DNA from: Sulfurovum sp. UBA12169 | GTDB taxonomy: Bacteria; Campylobacterota; Campylobacteria; Campylobacterales; Sulfurovaceae | Direction: 5' to 3' | Length of the DNA: 64,000 bases | Assembly (NCBI GenBank): GCA_002742845.1 | Contig: DLUH01000001.1 | Span: 308,501 to 372,500, forward strand | Shown: positions 10,895 to 19,888 of the stretch, in pieces | How positions within the stretch are numbered: position 1 is the first letter of the stretch | How the letters are laid out: each line of letters opens with the position of its first letter | Program-made: the position numbers and the translations under genes | Notes under the pieces: model-generated | What the model was told of the DNA's origin: nothing | What the model saw: the letters and a program-made list of their open reading frames with translations, nothing else | The model's database searches: none

Positions 10895-11565
10895 TGAAAG
10901 TTGCGATCTTAAGATTTCCGGGAACAAACTGCGAATTTGATACAAAGTATGCATTTGAAAAATTGGGGCACACGACCGAGATTGTATGGCACGAAGAAAA
11001 AACGTTGCCAGAGGGAATAGACTTAGTGGTGGTTCCGGGCGGTTTTTCTTATGGGGATTATCTTCGTTCAGGTTCAATCGCTAGATTTTCGCCTGTAATG
11101 CAAGCAGTGAAAACCTATGCAGATCAGGGAGGCAAAGTGCTTGGTATTTGTAACGGTTTCCAGATCCTTACAGAAGCAGGACTTTTACCCGGTGCGCTCA
11201 AGCGCAATGATAATCTTCATTTTATCTCAAAGTATCAAAATCTTTGTGTCGTCAATAATGACAATACTTTTTTAAATAAATGCAACAAAGGCGAGGTGCT
11301 CAATATACCTATCGCTCACGCTGATGGAAATTACTATATTGATGATGCAGGACTGAAACAACTTGAAGAAAATAAACAAATTTTACTTCGCTATTGTGAC
11401 AAAAAAGGAAATCCTGTTGTTGTTAACGGCTCTGTATCCTCTATTGCGGGTATATGCAACAAGGCTAAAAATGTCTTTGGCCTCATGCCGCATCCCGAAC
11501 GCGCTCTAGAGTCCATCCTCGGTTCAGAAGATGGAATCAAGATGCTAAAAGGCTTTGAAAACTGA
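10894..11565 (+). CDS. purQ: FGAM synthase glutaminase subunit PurQ
   Basis: A class I glutamine amidotransferase, 223 residues, supplying ammonia to PurL. The nucleophile elbow LGICNGFQIL carries the catalytic Cys (about residue 86), and the His/Glu pair is in MPHPERAL near the C terminus. The N terminus ILRFPGTNCEFDT is the family signature. Start and stop overlap both neighbours by one base, so purS, purQ and the following gene are tightly coupled. Confidence 0.96.
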   Translation: MKVAILRFPGTNCEFDTKYAFEKLGHTTEIVWHEEKTLPEGIDLVVVPGGFSYGDYLRSGSIARFSPVMQAVKTYADQGGKVLGICNGFQILTEAGLLPGALKRNDNLHFISKYQNLCVVNNDNTFLNKCNKGEVLNIPIAHADGNYYIDDAGLKQLEENKQILLRYCDKKGNPVVVNGSVSSIAGICNKAKNVFGLMPHPERALESILGSEDGIKMLKGFEN

Positions 11566-12608
11566 TGTCTGTATTTCGTTTTTTTTGGGCAACATGGAGC
11601 TTCATTCTAATTTTTGCTTCTTTGCTAAATGCCCACAGCGAATATAAATACAGCTATATGCCAAAAAAGGTTTATGAAAATCAGATCTTTCCTGTTACTG
11701 TGATGGTTATAAAAAATGAGAATGCACAGACTCCTACATTCTCATTTGATTCAAGCAGTTCAACGCAGCCGCTTTTTAAAACACCGCTTAATGTTAAAAA
11801 CGGGAGTGACAACTTCTATACATTTTACTTTAAAGCTTCGAAAACTGATATACCTATCCCAAGACTCTTTATCTCTTCTGCTGCACAAGATACTTCTCTT
11901 GACGGACAAACAATCCAGCTAGCCAAACTTCAAGGAAGAAAAGATTTTTCCGGTGTGCTTGCAGCTGATATGAAGATCAAAAATAATCAGGTGTCAAACT
12001 ATGACGAATCCCATCATTTGCTCACACTTTCAATTGAAGCCTACGAAGCAAATCTTGAAGATATGCGTCTTAAAAACGTCATAGAGTGTGGCATTGAGGA
12101 TCTTAATCGCGATCAAGCAAAAGTGCAGGCCGAGTTTTATGTGGTTTTGCCTCTTTCACAAAAAATGCTCACTTTTACCTATTTTAACACTATCAAACAA
12201 CAATATATCTCTTTTGAGATACCTATTGAACTTGCCGATGCTTCCGTTTCCGCTCAAACAGATCTTAATCCGCAGGAAGACAGTTTTGAACAGCTCAAAA
12301 AATATGTTTTTATCTTTTTAGTACTCTTTTTTCTTTTAATGTTTATAGTCAAAAGAGATTTTTTCTATCTGGTATTTGGTGCTGTTTCACTCATTACGCT
12401 GCTGACTTTTTATATACCACACCAAAAAATATGTGTAAAACAAGGGGCGTCGCTTTATATTCTGCCGACACAAACCAGCACCGTTAGCACCAAAACTGAT
12501 AAGGAATTTGAGTCGATGCTGCTTGGAGAACGCGGAGAATTTAAAAAAATTGAGTACCAAAAAGGAATCATAGGGTGGATCAAAAATGAAGATCTTTGCG
12601 AAAATTAG
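11565..12608 (+). CDS. exported membrane protein with SH3-like C terminus (Cj0515-type position)
   Basis: A 347-residue protein with a signal peptide (about 1-24), a long periplasmic beta-rich region to about residue 240, two hydrophobic helices (about 246-262 and 266-284), and a C-terminal region of about 60 residues (KICVKQGASLYILP... KGIIGWIKNEDLC) that reads like a bacterial SH3-type repeat. The architecture recalls BatD-like proteins, but that is only a structural impression. It sits where Campylobacter has an unnamed periplasmic protein between purQ and plsC. It overlaps purQ by one base and plsC by 23 bases. Function unknown. Confidence 0.85.
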   Translation: MSVFRFFWATWSFILIFASLLNAHSEYKYSYMPKKVYENQIFPVTVMVIKNENAQTPTFSFDSSSSTQPLFKTPLNVKNGSDNFYTFYFKASKTDIPIPRLFISSAAQDTSLDGQTIQLAKLQGRKDFSGVLAADMKIKNNQVSNYDESHHLLTLSIEAYEANLEDMRLKNVIECGIEDLNRDQAKVQAEFYVVLPLSQKMLTFTYFNTIKQQYISFEIPIELADASVSAQTDLNPQEDSFEQLKKYVFIFLVLFFLLMFIVKRDFFYLVFGAVSLITLLTFYIPHQKICVKQGASLYILPTQTSTVSTKTDKEFESMLLGERGEFKKIEYQKGIIGWIKNEDLCEN

Positions 12609-13296
12609 ATTCTTTTGGGGTGCAATTGTTATTGCATTCGTAGTAGGAATACTCATGATACCCTCTATCGTGTTTTTCAATAAACACAAAGGTATTATCA
12701 TGCACAAACTCAACCGTGTCATTCTCTTCCTTTTGGGCGGCAAGTTAAAACAAGAAGGGGAAATGGATACCGGTGCGGATATGTATATCATGAACCATCA
12801 GGGCATCATTGATATTATTGCCATGGAAGCCTTGCAGACCAATCATCTGCGCTGGGTAGCAAAAAAAGAACTATTTGGGATGCCCTGGTTTGGCAATTTG
12901 TTAAAATTTGGCGACATGATCTCTCTGGATAGGGAAAATAAAGCCGGGCTGGTAAAGCTGCTCAAAGATGTCAAAGAATCCAGAGATACAAAGGATAGAG
13001 CCGTTGTGATCTTTCCCGAAGGCACCAGGGCAAAAGGACAGGCCCTGCTCCCCTTCAAACAAGGAACCAATATGGTTGCCAAAAAATTAGGCCTAAAAGT
13101 CCAACCCGTAGTGATCACAGGAAGCAAGCATCTCATCGATGAACACAATAAAACAGGACACAATTCTACTATTACTTTTCACTTTCTTTCCGTTATTGAC
13201 GTTAAAGAAGCCAAAGACGAGTGGTTTATAACAGTACAAAAAGAGATGCAAAAGGTAATAGACCATGAATATGCCCACAATTATCGCAGCCGTTAG
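12586..13296 (+). CDS. plsC: 1-acyl-sn-glycerol-3-phosphate acyltransferase
   Basis: Transfers a second acyl chain to lysophosphatidic acid at the inner membrane, making phosphatidic acid. The 236-residue protein has one N-terminal membrane helix (about 8-28). The catalytic HX4D motif is in NHQGIIDI (about residues 66-72) and the substrate motif FPEGTRAKG is near residue 145. The start overlaps the previous gene by 23 bases, with GGTGGA as a ribosome site. Last well-known gene of the ctpA-pur-plsC block. Confidence 0.95.
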   Translation: MKIFAKIRFFWGAIVIAFVVGILMIPSIVFFNKHKGIIMHKLNRVILFLLGGKLKQEGEMDTGADMYIMNHQGIIDIIAMEALQTNHLRWVAKKELFGMPWFGNLLKFGDMISLDRENKAGLVKLLKDVKESRDTKDRAVVIFPEGTRAKGQALLPFKQGTNMVAKKLGLKVQPVVITGSKHLIDEHNKTGHNSTITFHFLSVIDVKEAKDEWFITVQKEMQKVIDHEYAHNYRSR

Positions 13297-13363
13297 CACC
13301 GGCGTATGCATACTTCGCCAGTATCTATCAATTAAAAAGGAAACCGATGCCAACCATCACTGA
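13265..13363 (+). CDS. possible 32-residue small protein overlapping plsC
   Basis: An ATG at 13265 opens a frame of 32 codons. AAGGTAA sits 8 bases before it, a usable ribosome site. The peptide starts MNMPTIIAAVSTGVCIL, an apolar helix, followed by a basic then hydrophilic tail. It overlaps the end of plsC and the start of the next gene in different frames. Too short to judge by codon use; conservation of the hydrophobic helix in relatives would be needed. Confidence 0.3.
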   Translation: MNMPTIIAAVSTGVCILRQYLSIKKETDANHH

Positions 13364-13607
13364 AGAAATAGAAAAACATATCAGAATACTCGTAAGACCC
13401 CTAAAGGGAGAAGAAGAGCTTGATGCCGTACTCAAGGTAAGGCTTACAAAAAAAGAGTACAAACTTTTAAAATCTTGGGCAGCCCAAACTCCCACAGAAG
13501 AGGTCTCTGCCAAACTCAATCTCACTGAAGAACAATACGGTGAACTCTCCACAAAACTTATCAAAAAACTGAATCAGGAAAAACTTAAACAAGAGCTGAT
13601 GTTCTAA
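13347..13607 (+). CDS. hypothetical 86-residue protein with a helix-turn-helix-like C terminus
   Basis: Not recognised as a named family. The C-terminal half (LTKKEYKLLKSWAAQTPTEE followed by VSAKLNLTEEQYGELSTKLI) has the spacing of a sigma-70 region 4 or LuxR-type helix-turn-helix, with a turn after the Ala-Gln-Thr. The N-terminal third is a short charged helix. No signal or membrane segment. AAAAGGA lies five bases before the ATG. It ends the plsC operon, followed by a good terminator. DNA binding is inference from pattern only. Confidence 0.75.
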   Translation: MPTITEEIEKHIRILVRPLKGEEELDAVLKVRLTKKEYKLLKSWAAQTPTEEVSAKLNLTEEQYGELSTKLIKKLNQEKLKQELMF

Positions 13608-13612
13608 TGTTT

Positions 13613-13646
13613 TAAACTCCAAACAAAGTCGGAGTTTAGTTTTTTC
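13613..13646 (+). terminator. intrinsic terminator of the ctpA-pur-plsC operon
   Basis: TAAACTCC (13613-13620) pairs perfectly with GGAGTTTA (13631-13638) around a 10-base loop, followed by GTTTTTTC. The 3' arm includes the complement of the ppsA stop codon, so the two convergent genes share this element. Confidence 0.8.
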
Positions 13647-16062
13647 TTTCCTGTCTCAATTCAAATTCACTGACATTCTGAATGGTTTGCAGAACACTGT
13701 CCGGATTGAGACTGATAGAGTCTATCCCCATCTGCACAAGAGCCTCTGCCATTTCAGGATAATCTGAAGGACCCTGCCCGCAGATACCGCTGTGGCGATG
13801 GTTTCTTTTTGCTCCTTCAACGGCCATTTGGATCATTTTCATAACCCCTTCATCGCGCTCATCATAGTCAAAAGCTACGATCTCACTGTCACGATCAACG
13901 CCAAGTGTAAGTTGCGTAAGGTCATTACTTCCGATACTAAAACCGTCAAACAGCTCACTGAAGGCATCAATTTGAATAACATTATTTGGGATTTCACACA
14001 TCACATAGACCTTAAGTCCTTTTTCTCCGCGTTTAAGTTCATACTTTTCCATTGTTTCAAGAACTCTTTTCCCCTCTTCAATGCGTCTGCAAAAAGGGAT
14101 CATCAAAATCACATTATCAAATCCCATCTCTTCTCTGACACGCTTCATCGCACGGCACTCCAAAGCAAATGCCTCCTCGTATGCAGGATGGGTATAGCGG
14201 GCTGCACCTCTAAATCCTATCATGGGATTTGCTTCTTCAAACTCAAAAAAAGTACCGCCAAGCAATGTGGCATATTCATTGGTCTTAAAGTCACTCATTC
14301 TTACTACGCACGGCTTGGGATAAACGGATGCTGCAATAGCGGCAACCCCCTCAGAGAGTGTTTTGATGAAAAAATCATCATTGCTTATGTAGGCCTCCGT
14401 GAGACGCATAAGAGATTTTTGTGTTTTTATGTCTGTTTTTTGAGGGTGCTTGAGCGCCATTGGATGGGCCTTGATAGACGCATTGATGATAAACTCCATC
14501 CTTGCCAAGCCTATACCGTCCACAGGAAGTGAAGCGAGCGAAAAGGACATATCAGGATTGCCGAGATTCATCATGATCTGTGTTTTAGTTTTCGGCAAAG
14601 CATTCAAATCTATCTTTTGAATTTCATAATCCAGCATGCCCTCATAGACATGACCCACTTCGCCTTGGGCACAACTTACCGTGATTTCCTCTCCATCTTC
14701 CAATATTTCCGTTGCATTTTTTGCCCCCACTACCGCAGGAATGCCAAGCTCCCGTGAAACAATAGCTGCATGACAGGTTCTTCCTCCGCTGTTTGTAACA
14801 ATAGCTGATGCGATTTTCATTAAAGGTTCCCAGTCAGGGCTGGTGGTTTGTGCAACAAGCACATCACCGGGCTTAAATCGATCAAGCGCAGCGGTATCGG
14901 TTATCTTACATACTTTTCCGCTTCCAATCTTGGTACCAACGGCATGTCCTGTTATGAGAACTTTGCCATTTTTTTTAAGGCGATAGAGTTCAGCAACATT
15001 CTCTTTTTTTTGAGACTCAACCGTTTCAGGACGAGCCTGCACAATATAAAGCTGTCCGTCTATACCGTCTTTTGCCCACTCTATATCCATAGGCTTGTAT
15101 GCATTGGCTTTTTGAGAATAGTGTTTTTCTATTTTCATTGCATACCCTCCCAAGGTCACAATCTCATCATCACTAAGGCAAAAACGATTTTGATCTTCCT
15201 TGGGCGTTGGAATATTTTTTGTGTATTCTACGGCAGCAACTTTGCTGTTAGATTCATGGGTAAATACCATTTTTAAAGCCTTGCTGCCTATTTTTCTCTT
15301 GAGTACGGTACGAAAACCTTTTTCGAATGTAGGCTTATGAACATAAAAACTATCCGGATCAATACTGCCCTGAACAATATTTTCTCCGAGTCCATAGGCT
15401 GCATTAATAAACACCACATCTCTAAATCCTGTTTCGGGATCCATTGAGAACATGACACCGCTTGTTGCCATATCGCTTCTTACCATTTTCATAACCACTA
15501 CACTGAGATAAACCCTGAAGGTATCAAATCCATGATCGTATTTGTAATGCAAAGACCGATCTGTAAAATTTGAAGCCAGGCATCGCTTGTAAGCATCCAA
15601 AAGCGCATCAAATGTTCCTATGTTGAGATAGGTATCATTTTGTCCTGCAAAGGAAGCTTCAGGGGAATCTTCTGCTGTTGCAGAACTTCTCACGGCCAAA
15701 GTCACCTCTTCGTTGTATTCTGCCTTAAGTTGCCCGAAGGCATCTTTGATTTGTGCCACAAGATCATCCGGCAAAACACAATCAAGAATAATTTCTCTAC
15801 AGATCTTGCCTTTTTCTTGCAATTGTGCAACATTGTCATAATCGAGGGTATCAAGTTGCTCATGGAGTTTTCCCCATACATTATTGGCATCAAGTATGTG
15901 ACGGTATGCTTCTGAAGTAATAGCAAAACCGTTGGGTATGCGTATCCCTTCTGCTGTAAGATTTTGATACATTTCTCCCAAAGAAGCATTTTTGCCCCCT
16001 ACCAGATCCACGTCTTGGATACCTATCTCTTTAAACCATTTGATGTAACCGGACATACTCAT
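13636..16062 (-). CDS. ppsA: phosphoenolpyruvate synthase
   Basis: Makes PEP from pyruvate with ATP giving AMP and phosphate, the entry to gluconeogenesis in a chemolithotroph or organic-acid user. The 808 residues match the family. The N-terminal ATP-grasp domain begins VDLVGGKNASLGEM and includes VRSSATAEDSPEASFAGQ. The swivelling phosphohistidine domain has GGRTCHAAIVSRELG with H431. The C-terminal TIM barrel has GLARMEFI and CGQGPSDYPEMAEALV with C761 as the acid/base. All catalytic residues are in place. Transcribed alone; the promoter region is AT-rich. Confidence 0.97.
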   Translation of the reverse strand: MSMSGYIKWFKEIGIQDVDLVGGKNASLGEMYQNLTAEGIRIPNGFAITSEAYRHILDANNVWGKLHEQLDTLDYDNVAQLQEKGKICREIILDCVLPDDLVAQIKDAFGQLKAEYNEEVTLAVRSSATAEDSPEASFAGQNDTYLNIGTFDALLDAYKRCLASNFTDRSLHYKYDHGFDTFRVYLSVVVMKMVRSDMATSGVMFSMDPETGFRDVVFINAAYGLGENIVQGSIDPDSFYVHKPTFEKGFRTVLKRKIGSKALKMVFTHESNSKVAAVEYTKNIPTPKEDQNRFCLSDDEIVTLGGYAMKIEKHYSQKANAYKPMDIEWAKDGIDGQLYIVQARPETVESQKKENVAELYRLKKNGKVLITGHAVGTKIGSGKVCKITDTAALDRFKPGDVLVAQTTSPDWEPLMKIASAIVTNSGGRTCHAAIVSRELGIPAVVGAKNATEILEDGEEITVSCAQGEVGHVYEGMLDYEIQKIDLNALPKTKTQIMMNLGNPDMSFSLASLPVDGIGLARMEFIINASIKAHPMALKHPQKTDIKTQKSLMRLTEAYISNDDFFIKTLSEGVAAIAASVYPKPCVVRMSDFKTNEYATLLGGTFFEFEEANPMIGFRGAARYTHPAYEEAFALECRAMKRVREEMGFDNVILMIPFCRRIEEGKRVLETMEKYELKRGEKGLKVYVMCEIPNNVIQIDAFSELFDGFSIGSNDLTQLTLGVDRDSEIVAFDYDERDEGVMKMIQMAVEGAKRNHRHSGICGQGPSDYPEMAEALVQMGIDSISLNPDSVLQTIQNVSEFELRQERKN

Positions 16063-16189
16063 CCCTCTTTTATTGTTTTATGTTTATTCTGACTATTTTA
16101 GTGTAAAAAATATTGATAAATTATTGTAGCACAATGAGGGTTCTGTTTTAATTGAAAGCTATTTTTTGCTATCAAATTAAAAAACAGTT

Positions 16190-17158
16190 TTATTTTTTGT
16201 CATAAAAAAGTTTTCTGGCATAATAAATATGCTCATCAAACTTCAATTCAAGCAGTTTTCCTTCGCGGATCAGATCATCGACAATACGCCAAGCGCTATC
16301 TGCTTTTTTCAAAAATGCTTCAACTGCTTCTTTTCGCATAGGATGAACCGCAGTAATGCTTAAAATATCCGATTTGGGATCTTCGGTAAATGCAAAAGCA
16401 TTGCCCTCGTAGCCAATCAGCAATTCCGTATCAAGGCCATGCTCCATAAATATTTGATACGCCATGGCTAAAACCTCTTCTTTTGGTGCTTTTACCCACT
16501 CTTGTGCCGGAGGCCTGGTCGGGATAGAGATATAGCTTTTTGTAGGTTTTATGCTCTGCAGCATGGACGCGATGGCATTGAGCTCCTCTTTAGAGTCGTT
16601 TATCCCAGCGATAAGCATGGTTTCCGTTGCATAAAAGCCTTGAAATTGGAATCCAAAATCGATCATACCTTTTTGAATGGCTCCAAGATCCAAGTTTTTG
16701 TTGGGATGGTTTACCTGATGCCAAACCGACGGGGTTGCCGCATCGATTTTTAACGAAACCCAATCGGCTTTGCATAGCTCTTTTCTTACTTGCTCGTCCC
16801 ATATCAATGAAGCATTCGAAATCACGGCAATTTTGATGCCAAGCGCGTGCAGCAAGCCGATCTCCTCTCCCAAATGTATATCAAGCGTCGGCTCTCCGTC
16901 AGGGACAAATGCAAGATAATCAACCGTTTCATTTTTTTCTATCGATGATTGCAACCGTTTTTCAACCGAAGAGAATACATCCTTCGGGTCATAAAAGGGC
17001 GTTCTTCCGATTTGATTGTGAAGCGTTTTGCCCAGCTGGCAATATACACACGCATAAGAGCAAATTTTCGGCGGGATATTGTTGATCCCTAAACTTTTGC
17101 CGAGCCTTCTAGAGGGTACAGGCCCGAAACTTAATTTTTCCAAATCTTCTTGTTGCAT
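16190..17158 (-). CDS. radical SAM protein of the ORP-like operon
   Basis: A 322-residue radical SAM enzyme with CSYACVYC (C33, C37, C40), the CxxxCxxC site for the 4Fe-4S cluster. The opening FGPVPSRRLGKSLGINNIPP is typical of the COG0731-type group. The DGEPTLD stretch near residue 80 fits the family's GEP motif. A roughly 70-residue C-terminal extension has a winged-helix-like pattern. It is the last gene of the operon, 43 bases after a NifX-like gene. In context it may modify or load a metal cofactor or act on a partner protein. The substrate cannot be read from sequence. Confidence 0.9.
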   Translation of the reverse strand: MQQEDLEKLSFGPVPSRRLGKSLGINNIPPKICSYACVYCQLGKTLHNQIGRTPFYDPKDVFSSVEKRLQSSIEKNETVDYLAFVPDGEPTLDIHLGEEIGLLHALGIKIAVISNASLIWDEQVRKELCKADWVSLKIDAATPSVWHQVNHPNKNLDLGAIQKGMIDFGFQFQGFYATETMLIAGINDSKEELNAIASMLQSIKPTKSYISIPTRPPAQEWVKAPKEEVLAMAYQIFMEHGLDTELLIGYEGNAFAFTEDPKSDILSITAVHPMRKEAVEAFLKKADSAWRIVDDLIREGKLLELKFDEHIYYARKLFYDKK

Positions 17159-17201
17159 ATCAGCCTCTTTCTTTGCAGCATCTCAAATGCTTTTTTTGTT
17201 T

Positions 17202-17552
17202 TTACGCTTTGCTTTCAAATTTCGGCAATCTGCCGGCACGATAGGCATCATAAGCCTCTCTTATCGTCATATCGCCTGCTCCGATATAGATGGCAACTTT
17301 TGATTTTTTCAGTATCTCTAACGCTTTGTTGCCCGGACCATTTCCAGTGATAAGCACATCAGGATTAAGCTCAAGTACCTTTTTTGCTGCCTGAAGTCCC
17401 GCTCCATGATCCATTGTTTCTGCATCCGTATTGGAGACAGCGGAAAATGAATCCTCTTCTTCATTATACATAGCCAAGGTATCTGCTCTTCCAAACCTTG
17501 GATCCATTGCAGAATCCCAACTTTTGCCCTTTGTCGTAAATATAATTTTCAT
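17202..17552 (-). CDS. NifX/NifB-C family metal-cluster binding protein
   Basis: A 116-residue protein of the dinitrogenase iron-molybdenum cofactor family (NifX, NafY, ORP). It starts MKIIFTTKGKSWDSAMDPRFGRAD, the conserved lead, and has HGAGLQAAK and GNGPGNKALEIL in the ribonuclease-H-like fold. In Desulfovibrio the related orange protein binds a Mo/Cu-sulfide cluster. AAGGAGC, overlapping the stop of the upstream ATPase gene, gives the ribosome site; the genes are one base apart. No nitrogenase gene is in the window. Confidence 0.92.
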   Translation of the reverse strand: MKIIFTTKGKSWDSAMDPRFGRADTLAMYNEEEDSFSAVSNTDAETMDHGAGLQAAKKVLELNPDVLITGNGPGNKALEILKKSKVAIYIGAGDMTIREAYDAYRAGRLPKFESKA

Positions 17553-17553
17553 A

Positions 17554-18432
17554 TTAGCTCCTTACTATTTTTTTTATCTTTTCCCAGCTCTTTTCAATTT
17601 GTGTTTTAAGAGCACCATCGTCATATTCTACAATAGTTTTTGCTTGAGAAAGAGCCGCACTAAATGTTTCGTCATAAGAAATTTTTGATACCAACGGTAT
17701 AGTTTCTTCCTCCAAAAAAGATTCTATCTGCTTTGTTACTTCGCTATTTAAATCATACTTATTGATAATACATGCTGCTTTCAAATTGAAGCTTTTTACC
17801 AGCTTATAGACTCTTTTAAGATCATGAAGTCCCGAAACAGTTGCTTCGGTGACCAACAATACCAAATCTGCACCGCTCAAAGAAGATATGACAGGACAAC
17901 CCACCCCCGGGCTTCCATCAACGATCAGAAACTCTTTTTGGTTCGCCAGGGTTATTTTCTTGGCTTCATTTTTTACTTTTGCTACGAGTTTTCCGGAGTT
18001 CTCTGCTGCAAAACCAAGTTTTGCATGCACCATTTCACTTCCTGCTTTTATCTTCGAAAGATAAAAATCTCCGACTTTTTGGGTCTCCATCGCTATTGCC
18101 TCTGTGGGACAAATCCTAAAACAATACCAGCACCCCTCACATGAAAGGGGATTGACATGATGCTGATCATCTACTACATCGATCGCATCAAATCGGCACA
18201 CCTCTTTGCACTTTCCGCAATTGATACAAAACGTTTCGTCTATGACGGCTGTCTCTCCGCTGCAAAAATCTTCCCGATATCCAAAATCAGCATCTAAAAG
18301 CAGATGCATATTGGCAGCATCCACATCACAATCGGCAATCACGGCATTCTCTTTTTCAAGATAGGCGAAAGAGGCGGCAAAAGAGGTTTTGCCTGTTCCG
18401 CCTTTGCCGGAGATAATGACGATCTCTTTCAT
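17554..18432 (-). CDS. MinD/ParA-type ATPase with inserted 2x[4Fe-4S] ferredoxin domain (second copy)
   Basis: 292 residues. The deviant Walker A KGGTGKT begins near residue 10. A ferredoxin domain is inserted at about 60-115 with two CxxCxxCxxxC sets (C69, C72, C75, C79 and C98, C101, C104, C108). The rest is the MinD-like fold, with DGSPGVGCPV as switch region. This is the MinD superfamily with ferredoxin insert seen in ORP complexes. It overlaps the first copy by four bases (ATGA) and uses identical cysteine positions, so the two are paralogues that could form a heterodimer. Confidence 0.94.
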   Translation of the reverse strand: MKEIVIISGKGGTGKTSFAASFAYLEKENAVIADCDVDAANMHLLLDADFGYREDFCSGETAVIDETFCINCGKCKEVCRFDAIDVVDDQHHVNPLSCEGCWYCFRICPTEAIAMETQKVGDFYLSKIKAGSEMVHAKLGFAAENSGKLVAKVKNEAKKITLANQKEFLIVDGSPGVGCPVISSLSGADLVLLVTEATVSGLHDLKRVYKLVKSFNLKAACIINKYDLNSEVTKQIESFLEEETIPLVSKISYDETFSAALSQAKTIVEYDDGALKTQIEKSWEKIKKIVRS

Positions 18433-19280
18433 CTTATGCCTCCGACAAACTGTGCTATCTGTTTCAATGCGGTTTCAAACTCTTGAATTTTTGGATAAAT
18501 CAACTCGCCTTTAGAGTAAAGCTCGGCAATTCTTCTGTCGTTTGGAATTTTGGCAATGATAGAGATACCCTCGGCGCTGCAATACTCTTCTACTCCATTG
18601 TCTCCGATACCGTAGCGGTTGATTACTACACCAAACCTTTGACCTAAAACTCTCATTGTTTCTACTGCAAGCTTGAGATCATTGAGTCCAAAAGGAGTCG
18701 ATTCGGTTACCAATATAACAAAATCGCTTCCGCGGCTCGCCTCAATGACAGGGCAAGAGGTTCCCGGAGGAGCATCAAACAGCTTGAGAGTATCCTGCGG
18801 AAAATTTTCGTCCGCATACTCTATGACTCGCTTAATAAGCGGAACGGCTTGCTCTTCTCCTATATCCAATCTCCCTTCGATAAAATCGAAATCATTAGCT
18901 TTAAAATGTTTCAAGCTCCCGATTTTTTTAGGCATCATAGGCAGAGAATCGGTCGGGCACAATTCAGAACAGGCATAGCAGCTATGGCAAAGTTCCGGAA
19001 AGACCAAAATTTCATCACCTACCTTTATGACTGCGCCAAATCTGCAAACCTCTTCACATTTTTCGCATAACGTACATTCCTCTTTTATCCATTGGGGTAC
19101 CATCTTGTTGCACGCTTTTTCAAAAACCAAATCTCCTTCTATAAAGAGTTTGGAGTTTGGCTCTTCAACATCTAAATCCGCAAGCACAACATTAGTGCTT
19201 TTTGCCAGATAGGAAGAAAGATTGGTTGAGATAGTCGTTTTACCGGTTCCGCCTTTTCCGCTCGCTATGGTTATCTTCAT
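18429..19280 (-). CDS. MinD/ParA-type ATPase with inserted 2x[4Fe-4S] ferredoxin domain (first copy)
   Basis: 283 residues, beginning MKITIASGKGGTGKTTIS with a deviant Walker A (residues 8-15). The inserted ferredoxin domain has C69, C72, C75, C79 and C98, C101, C104, C108, matching the second copy position for position. DAPPGTSCPV is the switch motif and VVINRYGI the late nucleotide-binding strand. The start shares one base with the stop of the upstream gene (TAATG) and the stop overlaps the next start. Coupled translation suggests a fixed ratio. In Desulfovibrio, homologous pairs belong to the ORP complex linked to cell division. Confidence 0.94.
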   Translation of the reverse strand: MKITIASGKGGTGKTTISTNLSSYLAKSTNVVLADLDVEEPNSKLFIEGDLVFEKACNKMVPQWIKEECTLCEKCEEVCRFGAVIKVGDEILVFPELCHSCYACSELCPTDSLPMMPKKIGSLKHFKANDFDFIEGRLDIGEEQAVPLIKRVIEYADENFPQDTLKLFDAPPGTSCPVIEASRGSDFVILVTESTPFGLNDLKLAVETMRVLGQRFGVVINRYGIGDNGVEEYCSAEGISIIAKIPNDRRIAELYSKGELIYPKIQEFETALKQIAQFVGGIR

Positions 19281-19888
19281 TATAGACTTCCGGCACCCCT
19301 GCCGCGTCCCATACCGTGGCCTCTTCTTGTGCCTCTTCCCTGCATGGCTCCCAGTCCTCTTTTTATGCAGGTCTCTTTATCTCTTGGATAATCGGTATTT
19401 ATATCTTCACCTCTTCTTTCATTTCTGCCAAGCCCCATACCGCGACCTCTTCCCACGCCTCTTCCCTGCATGGCACCTAATCCTTTTTTTGCATACATTT
19501 CTTCACCTTTTTCATTATTTTTATTATTATTTGCAAACATACCTTTTTCGCCGAGCATATGCAAGACTGTTTCGATATCTTTTTCCTGCGTTTCATAAGG
19601 CGTAATTGCCAATTGTTCAAGATTTTGTTTTAAGCCCCGTGAGTAAAACTCTATCGCAGCAAACATATCAACACCTTTTTCTGATAAAAATTTCGACAAC
19701 ATTCTGCCTGTACCAAAATGTCTTTCACCTTCTTTTGCAATTGGCAAATTTTCTTCTTTTACCATTTTTAAAATCGGATTTTCGATTACCTCAATCTTTT
19801 CTCCATCTACATAAATAACGATTTTTTTGCAAAGACCGATATGTTTTGCTATGGTTTCTTCATTGTTTGTTGGAAATGCTACTCTCAT
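19280..19888 (-). CDS. NifX-like protein with a repetitive Gly/Arg/Met tail
   Basis: 202 residues. The first 115 form a NifX/ORP-type domain (MRVAFPTNNEETIAKHIG opening, GTGRMLSKFL, and a GVDMFAAIEFYSRGL helix). The C-terminal part carries two imperfect repeats, each GLGAMQGRG followed by a Gly/Arg run, at about residues 136-160 and 177-202, similar to the Gly-rich DUF5320-like tails found with NifX proteins in anaerobes. First gene of the five-gene operon. It lies about 200 bases downstream of a consensus promoter with two operator-like repeats. Confidence 0.88.
   Translation of the reverse strand: MRVAFPTNNEETIAKHIGLCKKIVIYVDGEKIEVIENPILKMVKEENLPIAKEGERHFGTGRMLSKFLSEKGVDMFAAIEFYSRGLKQNLEQLAITPYETQEKDIETVLHMLGEKGMFANNNKNNEKGEEMYAKKGLGAMQGRGVGRGRGMGLGRNERRGEDINTDYPRDKETCIKRGLGAMQGRGTRRGHGMGRGRGAGSL

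Noticed and set aside
13792-14532. 246-codon plus-strand frame inside ppsA
   Set aside because: Antisense shadow of the conserved C-terminal part of PEP synthase; no start signal and odd composition.
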